NCBI GenBank assembly: GCA_012519645.1 | Contig: JAAYPU010000379.1 | Span: forward strand, 1-5,141 | Reading direction: 5' to 3' | Source of the DNA: Clostridiales bacterium | Lineage (GTDB): Bacteria > Bacillota > Clostridia > Peptostreptococcales > JAAYPU01 | Length of the DNA: 5,141 bases | The notes under the pieces: generated by a model | What the model was told of the DNA's origin: nothing | Seen by the model: only the letters and a program-made list of their open reading frames with translations | Databases searched by the model: none | Made by a program: the position numbers and the translations under genes | In this document: positions 1 to 4,630 of the stretch, one piece after another | How the letters are laid out: the number at the start of each line of letters is the position of its first letter | Numbering within the stretch: position 1 is the first letter of the stretch

Positions 1-4
1 AAAA

Positions 5-79
5 GATAATAATTAATAGATAACAGTTAAGGAAGGAATTTGCTCATGCAAATTCCTACATTCAATCATAAATCAAAAA
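5..79 (-). repeat. Hairpin flanked by degenerate heptads (type B unit, left copy)
   Basis: A perfect 10 bp stem (34-43 AGGAATTTGC with 48-57 GCAAATTCCT, loop TCAT) is flanked on both sides by 7-base units. On the left, four plus-strand units fill 5-32 (GATAATA-like, ending GTTAAGG). On the right are units at 59-65, 66-72 and 73-79. The segment 56-74 matches the reverse complement of 4500-4518 at 18 of 19 bases, which makes this unit a relative of the one at 4481-4580. It lies downstream of apgM on the minus strand, after that gene's probable terminator, and has no T-rich tail of its own. It continues to the left window edge, so its full extent is unknown. Confidence 0.6.
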
Positions 80-109
80 ATAAATAAAGGATTTGCTATG
101 CAAATCCTT
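75..109 (-). terminator. Probable rho-independent terminator of apgM
   Basis: On the minus strand a perfect 10 bp stem AAGGATTTGC / GCAAATCCTT (109-100 with 96-87) closes a 3-base loop. It is followed by a T-rich run (86-75, TATTTATTTTTT on the minus strand). The stem has only moderate GC and the tail is interrupted by A residues, so termination may be incomplete. It sits about 48 bases past the apgM stop codon. The stem core resembles the serA terminator at 3957-3982. Confidence 0.65.
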
Positions 110-148
110 CCATTAATTCTTAAATTCTTAATTCTTAATTATTCATTA
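110..148 (-). repeat. Degenerate heptad array (type A) downstream of apgM
   Basis: Read on the minus strand, five units of an AATTAAG-like repeat fill the space between the stop-codon hairpin and the terminator hairpin: 147-141, 140-134, 133-127, 126-119 (8 bases) and 118-111 (8 bases, AATTAATG). Two consecutive units are identical (AATTAAG). The array has the same unit number and the same kind of final 8-base unit as the array after serA (3921-3956). It is too AT-rich and short to code for anything I can support. Confidence 0.7.
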
Positions 149-186
149 CTTGCAGATTATTTCTTATCCAAAAAATAATCTGCAAG
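149..186 (-). other. Perfect 14 bp inverted repeat spanning the apgM stop codon
   Basis: The arms are 149-162 (CTTGCAGATTATTT) and 173-186 (AAATAATCTGCAAG), with a 10-base loop. On the minus strand one arm is the coding sequence for the last Leu-Ala-Asp-Tyr stretch; the other covers the final codon, the TAA stop (159-157) and the first 3' untranslated bases. A T-tract does not follow, so this is not a terminator by itself. It could stabilise the 3' end of the mRNA or slow ribosomes at the stop codon; both roles are inference. Confidence 0.75.
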
Positions 187-1371
187 TTTGTATCCCGCAT
201 CAAAAAACATACCGCTCTTTTCTGCTGCAATCTCATCAAATGCATTATCTTTATTATATATTTCTTTTGTACTGTCGTATAATACAAATGGCACCGGGTC
301 GGATGTATGTGTTTTAATGGCTATAGGTGTTGGATGATCAGGTAAAATCAAAATCTTAAAGGGCTCTCCTTGAGAACTCAAATAGTCATAAATAGGCTTC
401 ACTATTTTTTCGTCTATTATTTCCATAGATCTTATCTTTCCGGAGCAGTCTCCTTGATGGCTGCATTCATCCGGTGCTTCCACGTGCAAATACACATAAT
501 CTTTTCCTCTTTTTAATGCATCGATTCCTGCCATTGCTTTGCCGTCAAAATTGGTATGAATATTTCCGGTAGCTCCCGGCACATCAATAGATTCAAGCCC
601 AGCACATATGCCTATACCTTTTACAAGATCAACAGCAGAAATAACAGCTCCTTCAAGATGATATTTATTTTTGAATGAATCAAGCCGAGGCTTTCTTCCT
701 TCTCCCCATATCCATATAGAATTTGCCGGTTTTAATCCTTTTTCTTTTCTGCTGATATTTACGGGATGGTCTTTGAGCAGCTCATAGCTCTTTCTCATCA
801 TGGATAAAACCCAATCTATTTCTTTCTCTTTTGGCAGATAATCAGTAATTTTCCTGTCTAAAATATCATGGGGCGGTATCAGTTTAAATCCTTCAGAACC
901 GTTTTTCCATACAACAGCATGTCTGTAACTGACACCCGGATAAAAAGAAATATCTGCACTACCCAGCTGCTCATTGATATATCTGATCAGTATGGCAGCT
1001 TCCTCGCTTGAAATTTCACCTGCGCTGTTATCCAACATAACTTTCTCATCGTAAAAGTCATCTTCTGATAGGGTTACAAGATTACACCTAAAAGTTACAT
1101 CCGTATCTGCTAGGTCGATTCCCATACTTACTGCCTCCAAAGGCGAACGCCCTGTATGATAAACTTTCGGGTCATAACCCATAACCGATAAATTAGCTGT
1201 ATCACTTCCCGGTGACATTCCATCTGGAATGGTCTTGACTTTTCCTATTTCTCCCCTTTGGGCAAGACTGTTGATAGTTGGAAGATTCGCATACTGCAAA
1301 GGTGTTTTATCTCCTAAGCTTGGAACTTTCTCATCTGCCATTCCATCAGCCAGAACAAGTACATATTTCAC
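157..1371 (-). CDS. apgM: Cofactor-independent phosphoglycerate mutase, archaeal ApgM type (possible homoserine kinase)
   Basis: The product is 404 aa from the chosen GTG start at 1371, close to the usual size of about 400 for the family. It is a cytosolic alkaline-phosphatase-superfamily enzyme expected to bind two divalent metals and interconvert 2- and 3-phosphoglycerate. The N-terminal MKYVLVLADGMADE carries metal ligand Asp9. The loop SPGSDTANLSVMGYDP contains the likely phosphoryl-accepting Ser56. The C-terminal metal motifs are Asp301/His305 in EAPDECSHQGD, Asp345-His346 in LPDH, and His355 in KTHTSDPVPF. The block NSIWIWGEG is also typical of the family. An upstream GTG at 1380 is open, but it abuts the Shine-Dalgarno GAAGGAG (1386-1380); the GTG at 1371 has an 8-base spacer and gives the family's usual N-terminus. 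The gene is divergent from serC-serA. Bacterial members of this family, as I recall TIGR02535, have been proposed as homoserine kinases from their context near threonine genes, so the substrate is not certain. The family call is firm; the substrate is less so. Confidence 0.9.
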   Translation of the reverse strand: MKYVLVLADGMADEKVPSLGDKTPLQYANLPTINSLAQRGEIGKVKTIPDGMSPGSDTANLSVMGYDPKVYHTGRSPLEAVSMGIDLADTDVTFRCNLVTLSEDDFYDEKVMLDNSAGEISSEEAAILIRYINEQLGSADISFYPGVSYRHAVVWKNGSEGFKLIPPHDILDRKITDYLPKEKEIDWVLSMMRKSYELLKDHPVNISRKEKGLKPANSIWIWGEGRKPRLDSFKNKYHLEGAVISAVDLVKGIGICAGLESIDVPGATGNIHTNFDGKAMAGIDALKRGKDYVYLHVEAPDECSHQGDCSGKIRSMEIIDEKIVKPIYDYLSSQGEPFKILILPDHPTPIAIKTHTSDPVPFVLYDSTKEIYNKDNAFDEIAAEKSGMFFDAGYKLADYFLDKK

Positions 1372-1379
1372 TACAAACA

Positions 1380-1386
1380 CTCCTTC
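1380..1386 (-). promoter_or_regulatory. Ribosome binding site that decides the apgM start
   Basis: GAAGGAG on the minus strand has 8 bases to the GTG at 1371-1369. The alternative in-frame GTG at 1380-1378 begins at the last base of this site, leaving no spacer, so it cannot be the start used with it. Confidence 0.75.
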
Positions 1387-1434
1387 GAATAAGACTCTTT
1401 ATTATAAATAATTATTCATTTTTAAGCTTATACT

Positions 1435-1463
1435 ATTGTATCATATAATAAAATCCGTTACAC
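1435..1463 (-). promoter_or_regulatory. Candidate extended -10 promoter for apgM
   Basis: The minus strand has TACAAT (1440-1435), five of six matches to the sigma-A -10 box, preceded by TGA as in a TGN extended -10. The hexamer 17 bases upstream, GTGTAA (1463-1458), is a poor -35 box, which fits an extended -10 promoter. An imperfect palindrome (1457-1474) overlaps the -35 position. The predicted leader is about 55-60 bases. Confidence 0.45.
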
Positions 1464-1474
1464 TAAAAAGTAAC
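1457..1474. promoter_or_regulatory. Operator-like palindrome over the apgM -35 region
   Basis: GTTAC (1457-1461) and GTAAC (1470-1474) are inverted around an 8-base spacer; ACT/AGT pairs can also be drawn inside with a shifted register. Its position over the -35 region of the candidate apgM promoter would suit a repressor site. I do not recognise a known regulator motif, and a 5 bp arm is short in such AT-rich DNA. Confidence 0.2.
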
Positions 1475-1539
1475 CCATTTTCATACATAAACTTTTAGAT
1501 TTTTTATTAAAAAACAGTTGATTTTATTCAGTTTTGCTA

Positions 1540-1568
1540 TTGACTTTATTTTATTTATTTTATATCAT
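1540..1568 (+). promoter_or_regulatory. Sigma-A promoter for serC-serA
   Basis: TTGACT (1540-1545) and TATCAT (1563-1568) are separated by exactly 17 bases; each matches its consensus at five of six positions. A- and T-rich tracts lie just upstream (1500-1514) and could act as an UP element. Transcription would begin near 1575, giving a leader of about 50 bases that ends in a strong ribosome binding site. Confidence 0.65.
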
Positions 1569-1582
1569 CATGAATATATTAA

Positions 1583-1608
1583 ATGTTTGATATTTTTTTG
1601 TCAAATAT
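1583..1608 (+). other. Leader hairpin directly before the serC ribosome binding site
   Basis: ATGTTTGA (1583-1590) can pair with TCAAATAT (1601-1608), 8 pairs with one G-T, around a T-rich 10-base loop. The stem ends one base before the AAGGAGG at 1609-1615. It is AT-rich and weak. It could be a small RNA structure or a DNA operator of the form TTTGA-N10-TCAAA, or chance. Confidence 0.25.
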
Positions 1609-1615
1609 AAGGAGG
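1609..1615 (+). promoter_or_regulatory. Strong serC ribosome binding site
   Basis: AAGGAGG matches the anti-Shine-Dalgarno fully, with 11 bases to the ATG at 1627. It supports this start over any later methionine. Confidence 0.8.
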
Positions 1616-1626
1616 TAATAAACTAT

Positions 1627-2709
1627 ATGGACAGAGTGTATAATTTTTCTGCAGGACCCTCAATGCTTCCTTTAGAAGTATTAGAAACTGCAGCATCAGA
1701 AATGACCAATTACAAGGGATCTGGTATGTCAGTCATGGAAATGAGCCATCGTTCAAAAGAATTCGATGGTATTATTAAAGATGCGGAAAATTTACTAAGA
1801 GAACTCATGAGCATTCCAGAAAATTACAAAGTTCTATTCCTTCAAGGCGGAGCCTCAACTCAGTTTGCTATGGTTCCTTTAAATCTATTCAGAAATTCCA
1901 AAAAAGCAGATTTTATCATTACCGGATCTTGGGCAGAAAAAGCAGCACAAGAAGCAGCACGTTATGGAACAGCAAATATATTAGCTTCTTCAAAAGCAGA
2001 TGTCTTTTCCTATATTCCTAAAGTAGATAAATCAAAATACTCACCGGATGCGGATTATTTTTATATTACTACCAATAACACAATATACGGAACAAGATAT
2101 ACTACTCTTCCTGAAACGGGAAATGTTCCTTTGGTTGGAGATATGTCTTCAAATATATTGTCACAGGTTTATGATGTTTCCAAATTCGGGCTCATATTTG
2201 CAGGTGCTCAGAAAAATATAGGACCTGCCGGAGTTACAGTTGCTATTATTAGAGATGACCTTATAGGACATGCAATGGACATAACACCAACTATGCTTAA
2301 TTACAAAACACATGCCGAAAACGATTCTTTATATAATACACCTCCAACTTTTGCAATATATATAGCAAAATTAACCTTTGAATGGGTTAAAAAACTGGGT
2401 GGCGTGGCAGCAATCCAAAAAATGAACGAAGAAAAAGCTGCTCTGCTTTATGATTATATCGATAACAGCAGTCTGTTTAAAAATCCGGTTGCAAAAGAAG
2501 ACCGATCACTGATGAATATCACTTTCGTAACAGGCTCCGAAGAATTGGATAAAAAATTCATAGCAGAAGCAAAACAACAAGGTCTCGTAGCATTAGGCGG
2601 TCATCGTTCCGTAGGAGGAATGCGTGCCAGCATATATAATGCAATGCCTATAGAAGGTGTTCAGAAACTGGTAAATTTGATGAAAAAATTTGAAATGGAA
2701 AATAAATAA
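1627..2709 (+). CDS. serC: Phosphoserine aminotransferase SerC
   Basis: This 360 aa protein has the normal full length for the PLP-dependent class V aminotransferase that converts 3-phosphohydroxypyruvate and glutamate to O-phosphoserine and 2-oxoglutarate in the cytosol. It begins with the hallmark YNFSAGPSMLP. MSHRSKEF (His41, Arg42) lies in the substrate phosphate region. QGGAS (73-77) binds the cofactor phosphate, and GDMSS includes Asp172, expected to contact the pyridine nitrogen. The Schiff-base lysine is Lys196 in FAGAQKNIGPAG. YNTPPTF (236-242) and GGHRSVGGMRAS (324-335) are further family signatures. No key residue is missing. It is the first gene of a two-gene operon with serA, 17 bases downstream, and is expressed from the promoter at 1540-1568. 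No T-box or riboswitch is seen in its short leader. Confidence 0.97.
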   Translation: MDRVYNFSAGPSMLPLEVLETAASEMTNYKGSGMSVMEMSHRSKEFDGIIKDAENLLRELMSIPENYKVLFLQGGASTQFAMVPLNLFRNSKKADFIITGSWAEKAAQEAARYGTANILASSKADVFSYIPKVDKSKYSPDADYFYITTNNTIYGTRYTTLPETGNVPLVGDMSSNILSQVYDVSKFGLIFAGAQKNIGPAGVTVAIIRDDLIGHAMDITPTMLNYKTHAENDSLYNTPPTFAIYIAKLTFEWVKKLGGVAAIQKMNEEKAALLYDYIDNSSLFKNPVAKEDRSLMNITFVTGSEELDKKFIAEAKQQGLVALGGHRSVGGMRASIYNAMPIEGVQKLVNLMKKFEMENK

Positions 2710-2726
2710 AGAAAGGAAGCTTCTTT

Positions 2727-3893
2727 ATGTTTAAAATTGCAACTCTGAATAATATTTCAGCAAAAGGCTTGATATATTTTAACGATAAATTTCAGATCAC
2801 AGACTGCATTGATGATGCAGACGGTATTCTCGTTAGAAGTGCTAAAATGCATGATATGGATTTTTCAAAAAATCTTAAGGCTATTGCACGTGCCGGTGCA
2901 GGAGTCAACAATATCCCTGTGGACAAATGCTCAGAAGCAGGTATTGTTGTTTTTAATACCCCGGGTGCAAACGCTAACGCCGTAAAAGAACTTGTTCTTG
3001 CAGGACTACTATTATCCTCCAGAAAAATAGTAGAAGGTATCGATTGGACAAGGACTTTAAAAGGCAAAGGCGACGAAGTAGAAAAGCTTGTTGAAAAATG
3101 CAAAAGCGAATTTACCGGCTGTGAAATAAAAGGCAAAACCTTAGCAGTAATCGGTTTGGGAGCAATAGGAGTCATGGTTGCCAATGCTGCCTCTGCCCTT
3201 GGTATGAACGTTATCGGATATGATCCTTTTATTTCCGTTAAATCAGCTTTAGAGCTTTCAAGAAAAATCAGGCTTATAGAAAAGCTTGACGATTTACTTG
3301 CAGAAGCACATTTTATTTCTCTTCATGTTCCAATGGTGAGCGAAACAAAATATATGATCAATAAAGAAAAATTCTCTAAAATGAAAGAAGGAGTAAAAAT
3401 ACTCAACTTTGCAAGAGGAGAAATCGTTGATGATGATGCTCTTATAGAAGCGCTGAAATTAGGAATAGTGGACAGATACGTAACTGACTTCCCAAATGAT
3501 AAGCTTTTGGGTCTTGAAAATGTAATTCCTGTTCCTCATCTCGGAGCATCCACACCTGAATCGGAAGAAAACTGCGCTATTATGGCAGTGGAAGAAATCA
3601 GCGATTATTTGGAAAACGGTAATATTACAAACTCCGTCAACTTCCCTGATTGCAGTCTGGGTATTTGCAAAACTGCAGGTAGAATCGGCGTCCTTCACAA
3701 AAACATTCCTGCAATGATAAGCAGAATAACCAGCACAATGGGAGAATTGAATATTAACATCAGCGATATGAACAACAGGAGCAAGAATCTGTATGCTTAT
3801 ACGCTTGTCGATATCGACTCCCCGGTAACCGACGCTCAAGTAGAAGCTTTAAGAAATGTTGACGGTATTATCGGTGTAAGGGTTATAAAATGA
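2727..3893 (+). CDS. serA: D-3-phosphoglycerate dehydrogenase SerA with C-terminal ACT domain
   Basis: This 388 aa protein catalyses the first step of serine synthesis, NAD-dependent oxidation of 3-phosphoglycerate to 3-phosphohydroxypyruvate. The substrate part is RAGAGVNN (55-62) and NTPGANANAVKEL (77-89). The Rossmann motif is VIGLGAIG (Gly143, Gly145, Gly148), with Asp166 in GYDP as the expected NAD-specific acid. Catalytic Arg230 (NFARGE) and His271 (PHLGAST) are present. The usual catalytic Glu appears as Asp258 in DFPND, with one residue fewer before it than in the E. coli enzyme. A single ACT domain (about 316-388) suggests serine feedback. It is the short form, without the extra domain of long SerA proteins. 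The 17-base gap after serC contains AAAGGAAG as ribosome binding site; the palindromic GAAGCTTC overlaps it and could weakly mask it. The gene ends inside a perfect hairpin and is followed by a terminator. Confidence 0.96.
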   Translation: MFKIATLNNISAKGLIYFNDKFQITDCIDDADGILVRSAKMHDMDFSKNLKAIARAGAGVNNIPVDKCSEAGIVVFNTPGANANAVKELVLAGLLLSSRKIVEGIDWTRTLKGKGDEVEKLVEKCKSEFTGCEIKGKTLAVIGLGAIGVMVANAASALGMNVIGYDPFISVKSALELSRKIRLIEKLDDLLAEAHFISLHVPMVSETKYMINKEKFSKMKEGVKILNFARGEIVDDDALIEALKLGIVDRYVTDFPNDKLLGLENVIPVPHLGASTPESEENCAIMAVEEISDYLENGNITNSVNFPDCSLGICKTAGRIGVLHKNIPAMISRITSTMGELNINISDMNNRSKNLYAYTLVDIDSPVTDAQVEALRNVDGIIGVRVIK

Positions 3894-3920
3894 TGAAATT
3901 TCACAATTGAAATTTCATCA
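3891..3920 (+). other. Perfect 13 bp hairpin beginning at the serA stop codon
   Basis: TGATGAAATTTCA (3891-3903) pairs with TGAAATTTCATCA (3908-3920) around a CAAT loop; the first three bases are the serA TGA stop. Each arm contains the palindrome TGAAATTTCA, so alternative cruciform or dimer folds exist. What follows is A-rich, not T-rich, so this is not the terminator. Its place in the gene matches the stop-codon hairpin of apgM, although the two sequences differ. Confidence 0.8.
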
Positions 3921-3956
3921 AATAAAGAATTATGAATTATGAATGCAGAATTGATG
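3921..3956 (+). repeat. Degenerate heptad array (type A) downstream of serA
   Basis: Five units with consensus AATTATG exactly fill the gap between two hairpins: 3921-3927, 3928-3934, 3935-3941, 3942-3948 and 3949-3956 (8 bases, AATTGATG). The second and third units are identical. The final unit abuts the terminator stem AAGGAT, as the final AATTAATG unit does after apgM, with one extra G there. Confidence 0.7.
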
Positions 3957-3986
3957 AAGGATATTGCGAAAGCAATATCCTTTTTT
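3957..3986 (+). terminator. Rho-independent terminator of serC-serA
   Basis: A perfect 11 bp stem AAGGATATTGC (3957-3967) / GCAATATCCTT (3972-3982) is closed by a GAAA tetraloop of the stable GNRA class and followed by an unbroken run of six T (3981-3986, the first two also in the stem). It lies 64 bases past the serA stop. It is the best terminator in the window. On the opposite strand it lacks a T-tract. Confidence 0.88.
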
Positions 3987-3995
3987 AGATTAAGA

Positions 3996-4022
3996 TAATA
4001 AAGAAAAGAGAAAGATCTTTCT
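3996..4022 (-). terminator. Weak candidate terminator of crcB
   Basis: The 14-base perfect palindrome AGAAAGATCTTTCT (4009-4022) lies 8 bases past the crcB stop on the minus strand. It can fold into a 5 bp stem with a GATC loop, followed on that strand by a T-rich stretch (CTTTTCTTTATT). The stem is short and AT-rich, so the call is tentative. Confidence 0.3.
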
Positions 4023-4029
4023 TCGTAAG

Positions 4030-4410
4030 CTATGCAATGGCCTTAGCAAACATAAATCCGAGCCACACAGCACACAAACTGACGGCAACATTCAAACCTA
4101 TATTTATTAAAGCCAATGAATAATCAGAATCCCTCAAATAATTAAAGGTTTCCAGTGAAAAGGTAGAAAAAGTCGTCAATGCGCCCATCATACCCGTCCC
4201 TATCAAGAGTCGTATTCGTGGGTCTATCTGTATTGACTCAATGCCATAAAATGTTAACAAGCCTAAAATAAAGCTTCCTATCGCATTCACAATCAATGTG
4301 CCAAAGGGGATATAATTACCAAAGGTAACCATAGCCCATAGGGAAATCCAATATCTTAAATTACTCCCTATAAAACCACCGATACCCAGTATCATTATTT
4401 TTGACAACAT
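4030..4410 (-). CDS. crcB: CrcB/Fluc fluoride ion channel
   Basis: This 126 aa protein has the normal size for Fluc, a small inner-membrane channel that exports fluoride and works as a dual-topology dimer. Four hydrophobic segments are visible, at about 4-24, 35-55, 66-90 and 99-121. Family motifs in order are GGFIGSNLRYW (11-21, with Arg19), GTLIVNAIGSF (37-47, with the pore Asn42), and GTGMMGALTTFSTFSLE (71-87), which holds the Thr and Phe residues that line the fluoride path. The start is supported by AGGGAG (4424-4419) with 8 bases to the ATG. It lies convergent to serA and downstream of the YihY-like gene, 220 bases away, so it may have its own promoter. I see no fluoride riboswitch upstream. 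Many Firmicutes carry two adjacent crcB genes; only one is here. Confidence 0.95.
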   Translation of the reverse strand: MLSKIMILGIGGFIGSNLRYWISLWAMVTFGNYIPFGTLIVNAIGSFILGLLTFYGIESIQIDPRIRLLIGTGMMGALTTFSTFSLETFNYLRDSDYSLALINIGLNVAVSLCAVWLGFMFAKAIA

Positions 4411-4418
4411 AAATATAA

Positions 4419-4424
4419 CTCCCT
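4419..4424 (-). promoter_or_regulatory. crcB ribosome binding site
   Basis: AGGGAG on the minus strand, 8 bases before the ATG, is a slightly imperfect but well-placed Shine-Dalgarno that fixes the start at 4410. Confidence 0.6.
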
Positions 4425-4480
4425 ATATCATTAGTACAAGTGTAAGCATTCTGCTTTGCAGCAGGATAAGCGATGTTAAA

Positions 4481-4580
4481 TTTAAGATTTATGATTTAGG
4501 ATTTAAGATTGAATGTAGAAATTTTACTTGCGAAAATCTCCCGGTCACCTAATCTCTAACCCCTAACCTCTAATCCCTAT
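4481..4580 (+). repeat. Hairpin flanked by two different heptad arrays (type B unit, right copy)
   Basis: The left array has TTTAAGA-like units at 4481-4487, 4488-4494, 4495-4501 and 4502-4508, then the junction GATTGAATGTAG (4507-4518). The hairpin pairs 4518-4525 with 4533-4540 around a 7-base loop. It has one A-C mismatch on the plus strand that becomes a G-U wobble in minus-strand RNA, so it is better formed in the crcB/YihY direction. The right array has C-rich units of pattern YCYCTAA at 4546-4552, 4553-4559, 4560-4566, 4567-4573 and 4574-4580; on the minus strand these read TTAGRGR, which resembles telomere repeats by chance composition. The unit fills most of the spacer between crcB and the YihY-like gene. 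I see no gene there. Confidence 0.65.
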
Positions 4581-4630
4581 CTTTACTCTATATTCCATAC
4601 TCATAGAATGGCGGTTTATCAGCACCCGAT

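Noticed and set aside
1372..1380. Upstream GTG start for apgM at 1380, adding three residues
   Set aside because: It begins at the last base of the Shine-Dalgarno, with no spacer. The GTG at 1371 has an 8-base spacer and gives the family N-terminus MKYV.
1229..1411. Plus-strand open frame over the apgM N-terminus
   Set aside because: It is a mirror of the conserved apgM start with no family resemblance and no clear ribosome binding site.
1569..1626. Serine T-box or riboswitch before serC
   Set aside because: The leader from the best promoter is only about 50 bases, has no TGGNACC antiterminator motif and no terminator before the start.
2711..2726. Attenuating hairpin in the serC-serA gap
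   Set aside because: The GAAGCTTC palindrome overlaps the serA ribosome binding site, but the stem is only about 5 bp with a G-U; the effect is probably small.
2792..3184. Long open frame on the minus strand inside serA
   Set aside because: It is antisense to strongly conserved serA coding sequence, has low-complexity Ser/Pro/Thr-rich content and matches no family I know.
3459..3839. Minus-strand open frame over the serA C-terminus
   Set aside because: It is antisense to the catalytic and ACT regions of serA and its product has no recognisable domain.
4451..4464. Hairpin CTGC..GCAG upstream of crcB
   Set aside because: Only 4 bp pair in each of two competing registers and there is no T-tract or conserved neighbour, so I do not call it a terminator or operator.
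4546..4580. CRISPR array or true telomere repeat
   Set aside because: The units are 7 bases, degenerate, adjacent and without spacers, and the locus is internal chromosomal sequence between two genes.
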